From Undaria pinnatifida (taxonomy: Eukaryota > Sar > Phaeophyceae > Laminariales > Alariaceae): a DNA stretch of 64,000 nucleotides. Where the stretch lies: NCBI GenBank assembly GCA_012845835.1, contig JABAKD010000029.1:10232338-10296337 (forward strand), written 5' to 3'. How positions within the stretch are numbered: position 1 is the stretch's first letter; the number at the start of each line of letters is the position of its first letter. The translations under genes were made by a program, and so were the position numbers. This document shows positions 32,029 to 44,000 of this stretch, piece by piece. The notes under the pieces were generated by a model that was not told where the DNA came from, searched no databases, and saw only the letters and a program-made list of their open reading frames with translations.

Positions 32029-35000
32029 CTAAGAACACAAAAGTAGCACGGAAAACGTGGACGCTTCTCACCCTTCGCCGAGAAAAATCAACCCTCCTCT
32101 CGTTGTCCACCTCCATCATCACCATTTTCTCGTATTCTCCCCGTCCGCCCGTAAGACTAAAACTACGACCCTCCCCCCCCTCCTACCCAGTGTCGTTCGG
32201 CAACGTTCGTTTCCACTGATAGTCCTTCATCCTCCTCTCCCTTTTTAGATTACGCCTAATAACGGTTTGTTGCCGTTCACAGCCCCATAGTGCCTCCCGC
32301 TACACCCATCGTGTTTGCAGACTTCCGTATCCCCGCCCCCCCTCCCGGCGATTTTTTATGGATGGTGTGTTTCGCCTTCCATCACTCCTTCTGCCTCATC
32401 TGTCCGACCCAAACAACGTCTTCTCCCTTCCCAGAGCGCGAAACCCATTAGATTTGCCTTACACTGCAAAAACAAAAGAACACTAAGCATGGGTAGTTCG
32501 ATCCCATTTATAGGGTATACGACAGTGTCTATCACACCGCCAGTGATAATGTTTTGGACTTATCATACTACACGGTTTGGTAATACTCCAGAGGGGTGAC
32601 ATACAACGTGCCCCGGTGATAAATTGGGTGGTTGATTTGGGATACAAAGTGATTTACCACCCGAGTGGCGTACTCCAGGGGTGTGTGATATACAACCTCC
32701 TGGGTGTTATACACCGTCGTATACGGTAGGTCGCCACAGGGTCTCCTAAACGTAGGCGAGGCGATGCAATGGTGGTTGTGCGACGTCACTACGACCACCA
32801 CCGCCGCCGCCGCTTTCGCCTCCTCCGCTACGCTAGGAAACACCTTCCTTGGCCTGAACACCTGATATTTATCACGCATCTTCACCTATGGGACGCGTAC
32901 ATAAAAAGCGACAAGAAACAAGTCAGGAGGTGCGTCGAGGTTAGCATCAATCTCGCCAGGATCAAAGCTAAAGGGTTACGGTCTAACGTTGACGCGTCAA
33001 GATATATTGTGGCTTATTGTACTAGTTATGGTGTGGGGAGCTCCTTGGCAGCGCTCCGTTCGAGGGGTGAGAGTGACGTCCATTGACTAAATGTGTGAAT
33101 GTACTGTTGATATTTATAGTATACACGGGTGGTTCCTTGACGGCAGTCCGTCAAGGGGCAAGAGCGCTGTCAACCCATATATTTGGTACGTTACATATTG
33201 TTTTTTAGTGTCAGTAGTTTCTTGACGGTACCGTCAAGGGGCAAGAATGCCGTCAACAGACATAATAAATTTAACATATTACACTAGTTTTTGTGTGGGG
33301 AAGTACTTGCCTGCAGTCCGCAAAGGGGCAAGAGTGCCGTCAACCGACATTATTGGTAGTTAATATACTAGTTATGGTATGTGGAGTACCTTGTAATATA
33401 CTAGTTATGGTATGTGGAGTACCTTGTCCGTCAAGGGGCAAGAGCGCCGGCAACCGACTCATTAGGTGCGTAATGTACTATTTATAGTGTGGGGAGTGCC
33501 TTGACGGTAGTTCATCAAGGGGAGGAAGTGCCGCCAACCGACATGTTTGATACCTAATATACCAGTTTTAGTGTGACGAGTGCCTTGACGGCCGTCCGCA
33601 AAGAGACAAGAGCTCAATCACCCGGCATATCTCGTAGTTAGTACTCAATATGCAGTTTTTGTGTTGCGATTCCCTTGACGGCAGTCAGTCCGTCAAAGGG
33701 TAAGCGTGCCGACAAAGGACGCCATTGATAGTATATACCAGTTTTAGTGGGGAGAGTTCTTTGACGGCGATCCGTCAGGGAGCAGGGAGCGAGACTGACG
33801 TCAACCGACATATAAGTATTAGGTGAGGATGGACATACGAAAACCCATACTTTACTAGGAGACTTTTCGATTTATATACTCAAAAACGTTTTTCTAGGAA
33901 AGTCTCAAGAAGATCCTCTTTCGGGTCTGGTTCAAATGGCTGTCCTACGCCATTTTCAAACTATAGTTTTTTTTTCCGTGCAAAAAATATATAACACGTC
34001 AAGCCACCAAAAATCTCCATGTCTGTCGTCCGACAATGCACGGCATGAGCTTCAACGGTGTGTACTCTATATACCGAATCGGAAATGATTGTCGTATATA
34101 CTTGACGCTCACGCTGCACATATTCTGATGGCAACCATAATAATGATACTGTAACAAGGACATCGTGGCAGTAACTTCAACAATAACGTAAAACCGTGAA
34201 AATCTGCAATTGAAAAGAAAACGGAAACATACCCAACAACAATAATGCTGTAATATTAATAATAACCAAAATAAAACACAAATCCCGCCTGGCCTCACTC
34301 ACCATGGGATGCGGTCGGTCGCCATAGCCCTCGAAGCCTCGACCCGGCGGGGCGACGCCAGCTTCGTCCCCGCAGTCCGCCCCTGCCGCGGAGCGAGGTG
34401 ATCCTTCCACCTCCACCACCACCTCCCTCATGTCCACTACCACCAGCTACACCCCATGTAGTCAATCCACCGTCACCAGCACCAGGACCGCCCCATCCAC
34501 TCCATCCACCAGCATCACGACCACCACCACCGCCTCTGACGAATGAACTTCCCTGAGATGAGTCCCCCACAAACGCTAACGCGGCGGCTCTAGGGGCGGT
34601 CTCGACAACGGCACCGAACCCGGCACCGTTCACAAAGGGGGCGCCGAGTCCGGGTGGGGCGCTGACACCAGACGAGGGGGGGGCATCGTACCTAGAACCG
34701 GCCACAACGGGGACGCCGCTGAGTCCGGGCGGCACGCTGACACCCCCAGTCCTGCCGCGCACACCACCGACCGATTTTCCCCACCCTTCCGGCCCCGGGC
34801 TTCCCGTAACGGCTGTCAATCCACCCGCGCGTGTTGCCCCTTCGTCCTCGCTTTCGTTGCCGAAAGCGATTAGGTCGGGGAAATCGTTTCCGATATCGTT
34901 GGCGGTGATAGTGTCGTTGGAGTTCGCGTCCTCTGTCTTCTCTTCCGCGCTGTCGTTATCGAAAGCGATGAGGTCTGGGAAATAGATGGCGTCGGAGACA

Positions 35001-38000
35001 ATGCTGTGGGCCTCGCCGACACTGTAGGAGCTGTGGTAGTGGTTTACGCTCGCGGTAGTGATGGTGTTAGTGTGGGGGTAGGGGTGGGCGTTAGTGTTGG
35101 TGCTGTTGCAGAGGTAGGCGTTGGTGTTGGCGTTGGTGTTGGTGTTCATGACGTTGTTGTTAATGTTGGTGTGGTTGTCCGCGGCGGCGTCCAATGCACG
35201 GCCCACCTCACCGAAGCGGCCCGCAATTCGCACCCAGTCGGGGTTGGCCTCGATCACCGCCTCGGACAGCTCTTTCAAGGTAGACACACACCACGCACGC
35301 AAACATTTAGAGAGAGCACGCGCACGCACATATATAACGGGTGCGAAAAAAGGAAGAACACAAGAAGTTAGAACCATAGTCTTTTAACTATTAACTCTTA
35401 CCCCTTTTGGTCTTCAGAAGGAAAACCGGTCGAATAAAAATACGGATTAGAGCATCGATCACACGAACAACCCCGGATCGCTGGGGTAAGGGGTGTGTCC
35501 AAAGCATTATGTAAGGAGCTGTGCTACACTCGTGCGGCCTGGTGATACTTGTACCGGTGTACGTTTGCACTATACCTTGGATAAGCCCGCGCTCGACGTC
35601 GTGTTTATCGCTGTACATGGCCCCAAAGGGTGAATAGATACATCGGATACGTTAAAAAATCGATGGAGACCGGTATAGGTATGGTGTTCATATATTCGAC
35701 GTAGCGGGGTAGACTGGTAACCTAGACGAGTAGAAAGATAATCACACAAGCTGGTTCCAGCAAAAATCGAGAGTCAGCTTCAAGCTGTTGCGCCTTGGAT
35801 ATTGAGAGCTAGAGACCGAAATTGGCACGGGTTGTCGGTGATGACAAGGGCGAACAATGCCATGACCGACTTCTTTTTTTGTTTTTCCTCCTCCAGATAC
35901 TTTTTACCATTTACTTTTAGATTTTTCGGCGACTTCGACCCTCCCCTTACGAACGCAATGTACACGTATATTAAACTCCACCGAGTACCCGGTATGTATC
36001 GTTATGAAGCATAAACCTGCCAATTTTCGCTTTCCAACTCTCAAAACCAAGGTGCAAAAGTGATTCTCGTGAAAAGTAGATTGGTCCCTGCGGGATTCCA
36101 AGGAGCGCCATTCGTTGCTCAAGTATTATTTGTTTTATGGTAGGCCTTCGTGGCTCCCAGAACCAACCAAGCCTCACGGGCGTCTTCCTCTTGTTGGTGC
36201 GATCATATCACACGTTCAGTGTGGAACGACTCGACGCCTTCCCCAAAATTCGGCCAAAATGCAAAAAACATAAAGAAAGGTTGTATTATGGGCAGCTCAA
36301 GTCCTTAAGCACCAACGCCTCCCCCCGTACCATAGACAATTATCTCGCGAACGACGCCCCCCACGCCTAAACGACCTTCACCGATGTGTTCTCCTTGTTG
36401 ATGCGGTCACGTTGATGTGCTTAGTTTCGACTGGTTCGGCGTTGTTCATCGTTCTATGCATGGGCCGAAGGTGGACATTAACTACTGTCGATGTAACCCC
36501 GTAAAAAACGGATGAATTGATACAAAGGGTGGAAGAAAGGAAAGCAGTAGTGACGTAAAGATATATTGCGCACAAGCCCTAAATCAAAACTGTAAGAAAA
36601 AAGCAAAAAATACACTTTACATTGCCAGACAGCAGGAACGAAGATCACTGTAATTTTAGATAAATACTAAATGTATCAAGAAAGAAGGATGTGTTCCATC
36701 CCAGCTGTTTTCTTGACATTTTCTGCAGCTCTTTTTCTCTTCGTAACACAGAACCGAGGTCACACAGCAGGCGTCCCCCACTACGGTGCATGCTTTCTAC
36801 AATTATGACGAAAAAGGTCTACCGCTTTCTTCGCCCTTCGACTCGCGTCGAATTGCACACTCACGCTACGGCAGGTGCTATCTACGTGTCTATTCTCTTG
36901 GGAAAACCAAACATCCTTGGGGGCGGCTCGAGCTCGTAAAGTTGCCCTTCCTCTTTAGCAGATTTTAGTTCTACCAACAGACCATCGGGAACGAACTAGA
37001 CCTCGCGCCCGTACTGGTGCGGAATTTCACAAACCAAGTCAACAGTGGCAGCCTGTACAAACTCCGCAATGAAGAGGCTGTTTTTAGCCTTCCAAGGCCA
37101 AAGCGGCCCCAATCGCTTCGCCCCCCCCGTTTGCGCCTCAAAAAAAAAATGCAACAACTGCAAAACCACCCTTTCCGACTTTGACACTCCCTTCCTCACC
37201 TCCTGCATCCCCGATTCTTCCCCCATCCATCGCCACAAACGACCTCACATCGACCCCCGCCGCCTCGGCTTCCTCCGCCATCGTAGCGGGAGTCTTTAAC
37301 CCCTCGCGCCCGTCGTCCTCCTCCATGTCCACGCGATACCCCCTAATGGAAGCGTTGGTATCTATGGCCTCTTCTTCTCCATCCTCCGCGGAGTTAGCAG
37401 CAGCTGCAGCACCTCTAGCTCGCGTGGATACTGCCACGGGAAGCGGAAGAGGGAAGGGAACGGGCAGGAGAAGGGCAATACCGGGCGGAAGGGAAGGGGG
37501 TGTCAACATTCTGCGCTGGGTGGTCAGGAAGAGAGGGAAGGGGAGAAGGGGGGGCGGGGGGGGGGGGTACTCATTTGTTGCTTGCCTTAGTCATTTGACC
37601 ATTGACCACGCATCCCTTTTGAGACGAAGCACCATTCCTACTCCTCATAGAGACACCTTCAACATTTGGGCGCTCATTACGCTTCTTCCATATACATTGA
37701 AACTGTTTGCTTGTTCTATCCCCGTCCTGTTTCGCCGTCTGCGGCCACCATGTATCTCCTAGGATAGCGATCGTTTTCTCGCTACTCTCTAGTTTACCTA
37801 ACTTTTCCATGTCACATACGTCTAATTTCCTCATCTCCTCCTCTAACGCATCCCGTTCCTCCTTGTGTGTTTCACATTCTCCTACTTTGTGAGTCCTACT
37901 ATTTTTGGTTGTGCCACACGGGCACATATTTGTAGCCACGTCCTCCTCCTCCCGACTACTGGTATATCTCTTTCTTATTTCGGGTAGGTCCAGGTCCCCT

Positions 38001-41000
38001 ACACGAAATCGCAGTTTCAGGTTTTTCGCGTAGTCCATTCGGCCGTGCAGATACGTTTTAATTCCAATACCTTCCGGGAGGGGAGGGGGGGGCACAAGCA
38101 TGACGTGTGTGCTGTATCCAATAGGAGGCCAAAGGTAGAAGCAGAGACAGAGGGTAGTATTTTTTCTTTGAATCCCGCCAAACAGTGGACACTAGCATTA
38201 GATATACGAACGAGCTAGCTTGCCCCCCCCCGTTTCCCTCACTCTCGCCCACATCCCTTCCCCCTACCTCTTCATCCTCCCCCCTCTCCCCCTCCCTCTC
38301 CCCCCTCCTCCTTACCCATCTCCGTACCCATCTCCGTACCCCCTATCCGTCCACCAGCACCCTCCGCCGCGGCAGTCTCGAAAGGGGCGCGTGCTCAACG
38401 GTCAAATGGGTAAGGCACATAACAAGAAAATGCGCCTCCTCGCCCTCCTCACTCTCACTCTCTCCCCCCTCCTTTTCATCTCTCCCTCCCTCCCTGCCAC
38501 CCACCCCCCCCTCCCCCAAGTTTCTCTCCCTCTCTGCCTCCCCCCTCCCTCCTCTATCACCCCCCTCTCTACCCCTCCTCTCCTCTCTATCTCCCGTCCG
38601 TCCGTCCCTCCCGCCCTCCCTCCCTCCCTCCCTCCCTCCCTCCCTCCCCATTCCACCTCCGTCTTCCTCTCCCCCCTCTCTTCCTCTCTTCCCTTCACCC
38701 CCCCCCAGCCCCTCTCACCTTCTACCCCTCCCCCCCTCCCTCCATGTTCCCCCTCCCCCACCCCACCCCCCCTTCACTCACCCCCGATCGGGTTATCATC
38801 TGGCACAAAGACGTCCTCCATGTTTGACGGAGCCATGGCCATCACGCGCCGCTCCAGGTATCTTCTCATGTACTCCCCTGACTCTGGTGTATCAATGGAC
38901 ATCCCCACGACCGACTCTGGTGTACCGTAGTGGCGGTACTCGTTGCCCTGCCTCGCCAAGTTAGGCGCCCTGAGAGGTGTTTAGTTTTTTTGTTATCGAG
39001 GGGGAGGGGGGGCGGGTGGAGGCGAGGAGAGGCGGGAGCGAAGGAGGAGACGGAGGGGGGGTAGGGGAGGGGGTAAGTGGGGGGGGCTGGTCAAGGGCGA
39101 GAAGGGGTGAGGATGAAGGGGAGAGGGGTGCGGGCGGGTAGCGGGGGGGTAGCAGGGCGGGGGGGGGGAAAGGGTGCTGAGGGCCCTGAGGAGGTGGACG
39201 GAAAATTTGACGAGCAATGCCTTGAAATATGGTCAAGAAAGCGGCGTCGGGCAATATTGAGAGCGCATGACACATGCTACGGTAGAGTTGAAGCATGTTT
39301 TTTCTCAGCCTTCTGGCTTGAGGAGCTCTATACCTCACCCATAAAGCTGATCTCGAGAACAATGAACGCGAATCCCGACAAACAAATCCTTTGACCTCGG
39401 AAGGTGCACAAAAATGTATGTCACAAAATAAAATGAAATTCGATAAAATTTAGGTTGAGGAGCCCTGGCATTCGGAAAATATTTTTACCCAAAAGTACTA
39501 TTAAATAACTCTGTTGTGGAACCCGTCGCATGAAGTAGCCACGTATATGGCACAGTGTAAGCCAACGCTCCGAGCAATGACATCGAGTCCTGGTTTTGAT
39601 TTTAGAGTGCTAATTCGTTGATACTGTGCTGTGTAGTTGCGGTGTATTCCATCGTTTACCTTTCCTTCTCTTGCCGGCCATATGTGTTCCTGTGCTTCAA
39701 TATGCATGGAATAACATTTTTCATTCTACTTGAAATATGTTGTGAAGCGCGCTAAGAAATGTCTTGTCTTTCAAATCGTTTGCTTTGTAACAAAGCGCTC
39801 AACAGTCAGCTCAACCCTTTTAGATCCCCCAAACCCCTGCCTATGCTAACTCCGAGTAATTTCCCCCCAAAAACGGGTTGCCAGTCGTTAAGGGGTAAAG
39901 TGCCATTTTCAATCCTTAGAGACTTTCCAAAGCGTTTTCTAGACTTAATAGCGATTGTATACCGCACTTGACCCTTTCCGAACCCATGCAATACATCGCG
40001 ACCATAAACGACGAGCGCGATCGTATCAACAGCGTATAGCAGTACGAGTATCATCTTGCTGCCTGCGCACGTATCGTATAGCTCCTTTACATACATAGCA
40101 GTCCCGACATATCTGCTCCTGAAGCTCGGGCTGCGTCGTACCTGGTATAATATAGCCAAAGATTTAGCAATAGTTTTAATTCGATACTTTTCCCCCCGGA
40201 AGTCTCACGAGGATTAAGCGCAACGCGTGATTTGCGATCACGGTACAACAACATAGCTTGATCCTGGACACACTTTCACCATCTCTCAGGTTTCAGTCAC
40301 TTCAATTATAGTCAATGTATGCCGTGATTGCAAAACACCAATTCCTGTACTGGTGATACCTTCCTCCATCCCCCGAAAAAAAGCGCCAACAAAATTTAGG
40401 ATAAACCCCGCTGCCCGCCTAACCCTTTTCTCCCCTTCTCTTGATCACCCTCGTGGCAACCTCACTCACCAGCTCACGTCGCCCGGGGTGGCGGAAGCAT
40501 CAGCGTGAAACGTAGCGGCGGCGGCAGCGGCGGCGGGGTTAGCGGGGCCAACAGAGCTAGCAGGGGCGGCCGCAGCGGGGGCCGGGATAGTGGCGGCGGG
40601 GCGAGCGAGCATGGACGAGGTGGCGATGGCGGGGGCAGAGCGGGCAGCGGTGGCACCCGGCGCGTTGATCGCAGCTTCCTGCAAACAGTACGAGCAGCAA
40701 CAGTAGCAACACAGGCGGCAAGCGAAAGGGGCAAAGAGAGCGGCGCGGGGAGGGCGGTGGCAGGGAGGGGGGCGGGGGATGGGTAATATTTTAAGCTTAT
40801 CGCGGCGAGATAATTATGTTGTGTATGCGGGATGACAATCTCCCGACAAAAGAGATTAAATTAGAATCGTCAAACCCGGCGATCGCGAAACTACTAAGGT
40901 CACGTCCGTACAGACGATATAACACGACAAAGCAAGGCAAGACAAGGTGCGACAAAAACACCCCCTACTGTAGACCACATTGCACTTGTACAAATCCTAT

Positions 41001-44000
41001 TGCTGGCGCGTCCTCTTCCAAGTCGTCAGAGCAAGCTGCATCATATCCCTGGTTACGAAATCACGTCTACCTAGCCTTCTTTCCCATAGATGCCTCTAAC
41101 CTTTCTCACCTCTCGCGCCACGCCAGCGGTGTCGCCCCACTGCTCAAATACCGCATTCTCCGCTGTCACGATGCTCTCTTCCGCCCCCGTCTTGCGCTCT
41201 GATCCCAACTGCTCTACCACCACACCAATCCTCCCTGTCTCCCCTCCCTCCTGATATTCCTCCTCGTCCCTCACCACGTCCTGATCCTTCTGCTCCTCGC
41301 CGTGGATGTATTGCTGTCCAGCGTTCTTCAGTGCCCCCCTTCCCCCTCCCCTTCCCCCCACTTCCGTGCCCCTCCCTCCCAAATCGACAGGGTCGTCAGC
41401 TGGAGCAGCTCCGCCGCCAGAGAACTGCTCCGCCGCCATATCCCTCTGCTTTTCCTCCTCCTTCTCCCTCTCCCGCCTCGCGGCGACCGCGGCGGCTCTC
41501 CGTAGTGTAAGGACCTCGGCCTTCAGAACGGACATCTTCCGTCTATAGAAAACTTGCATAGATTTCTTGGTCTCATGCAGGACGATCCGATGACGCTCTA
41601 CCTGGGCATTCTTCTCCTCTAGGGCTTTCGCCGCAGATGACTCCGCCACCACCCTCGCACATTCAGCGTCCTTGACCCGCGTTTTCATCGCCGCTGCCAC
41701 AACTGCTGCTTCTGCCGCAGCTTTGGCCACCGTCTCCGACACCGCGGCTTCCTTCTTAACAGCCGATGCCAACGCTGCTGCCGCCGCTTCTTTCTCGGCC
41801 GTCGCCACCGCTGCTGCTTCCGCCACCGCGCTAGCCGACATCTCGACCTCTTTCGCCTTCAAGTTTGCCTCCGCAAGGACTTTTTTGGCCTTTGTTCTCT
41901 CCTCGACCGCTGCTTCTACAATTTCCGCCGCTTTCGCCTCCGCCTTGGCCAAGGTAGCTACCGCCGCGGCTTCCTTCGCCCCCGCTTCCACCGCCACTGT
42001 CGCCGCTGCCGCTGCTGCTTCCTCCATGGTTGCCGCCGCTGCCGCATGCGCCACCGCCTTAGCCACCCCTATAATTTTTTCCCCCGACACCTTAGCCTCC
42101 TCTGCAATTTGTTCCGCCTTTTCACGTTCTCTTGCCACCGCCTCCTCCACCGCCGCTGCCGCTGCCTCTGCCTCTGCCGCCGCCTCTACCACTGCCAATT
42201 CCTTTCCTACTGCTGCCGAAGCGGCGCACCTGAGCGTTCCGAAGGCTGCAAACGTTTTTCGTTGGCATCGACGGCGATTTATCCCCTCCAGTAAGAGGAA
42301 GCCACGAGACCTCTGAGCGGCTTTGTCGGCGTTGTTGACGGATTTACTCGCCGCTGCGTTATCCTTCATCACGGTTGCCTCTGTGGTTGCAACCAGTTCT
42401 TCTCCCACAGCTGCCTCCGCTGCTGTTGTAGTCGCCGCCTCGGCCGCAGCGGCCGAAACCGAGATCGCGGATGCCTCTGCCGCTGCCAAGGCTCTCTCTG
42501 CTACCACCGCTCTCGCCTCCGCCGACACCGCTCTCGCGTCGGCCGCGGCTGCCGCTGCTAACACCGACATGGCCGCCGCTTCTCCTGCTGCTGCCCCAGC
42601 CGATGCTCCAGCCAATACTCCCACCGATGCCCCCGCCGATGCCCCCGCCTCCGCCCCCTCTACTGCCCCCGCCGCCGCGGCCGCTACACGATCGAGCCTT
42701 CCGTGAGAGGGGGCACGCGGGCATGAGCTTTTGTTTGCGCCACGACCACCCACTCGACGGTTCCGCAATTCCTCCTCGCCCTCTTCCTCCACTTTCTCCC
42801 TCCCCTCCTCTTTCTTCTTGTCAGTTTTCTTCTCGGCTGTGAGGGTGCGGAGCGTTTCGCCCAACGTTCTTGCCTGGTCCTGGCACTCATGTAGCCCAGC
42901 CGTAAGGGTACCAAGCTGTTCCATTGCACCAGCCAAGGTGGGCTGGGCCTCCTCGTCTTCCCAAACAGCTTCATGCATAGCGTCGTCCGAAACAGCCACG
43001 ACCACAGCAGTCTCCAGCGGATCAGGTACGGTACCACGAACGTGAGCCTGTTCAGAGTCGGTCGCGTCCCCGGAAGCGGCCGCGAGTGCAACGCACTCCA
43101 CCGCGTCGGGCGCGATGCCCCCACCGACGCTCTCTCCGGAGTCGTCCGAGACACCCATGTTCCTCAAACTTCTGGTAGACGCACCCTCGACAGTGCCCCC
43201 CAAAGCGCCCTCCTTAGGGGCTTCAATTGCGACGTTATTCAGATCCGAAATCTCAACCTCGTACCCGTCAGCAACGGCCTCCCCGTTAACGCCCACAACT
43301 GTCCCCGAGATAGCCTCAAACATCGCGTACACCCTGGCGTCGACACCCTCGTCCTCAAATTTCTCCAGGACATGGTCCGGAATCGGGCCCGGGTAAACAT
43401 CAAGAATCGGGTCCCGGTTGGCACCCGCAATCGCGCCAACAAAATTGTCCCCCTCAGACCTCGCGCTACTTTCGGCGTCAGACTCCGTGCCCCCGGCATT
43501 CCCCAGAGCATTGACGTCGGCCACGCATCCAACCCGGCCAGCCGCGGACAGGATGACCGTGGTGTCGGCTCGGTTGACGTCCTGGTCGGCGACCACCAAT
43601 TCGTTGGTCTCGTTGTCGGTAAGGCCGACGACCGACCCATCGGTGCTTCCCCCGTCGAGGAGCCATAAACCCGACAGATCATCGTCGCTGAGTTCTGCGC
43701 AGCGGGGGTTGGAACAGGGCTGGAAAAAGAGGGAGGCAAGGGGAGCAGAACCGAACGGGAAGACGCAGGGCAGGGCAAAGGGAAACAAACACTCAAACCG
43801 AATGAAACACGGAACGACTAACCAAGGTTCGGACGAGAAGACAATATCGTGTGATATGAATACGAAATTTTGCTTCTTCGAAGCGCCTGCGTGCAGGGAA
43901 GGCTCATTTCCAATTGCACGTCTGGGTACGCAAATTGCACGCCTGCATACCCTTTTCACCTTTGCACATGTTGGTTTACTGTAGCGTCCGTCGTTTTTCT

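Noticed and set aside
32568-32885. Gene B exon reading RKVFPSVAEEAKAAAAVVVV
   Set aside because: No consensus donor; the downstream part is a palindromic AT-rich repeat. Kept only as a remark in the intron entry.
33040-33820. CRISPR-like array
   Set aside because: Units are diverged, of unequal length and without unique spacers, and the DNA is eukaryotic. It is a minisatellite.
38185-38964. 259-codon Pro/Ser frame
   Set aside because: Pure composition of the C/T-rich tract; the antisense Gly/Arg/Glu frames are equally artefactual.
42359-42842. Overlapping frames antisense to, or out of phase with, the gene B long exon
   Set aside because: They are shadows of GC-rich alanine codons; the 870-codon frame has both splice sites and phase continuity.
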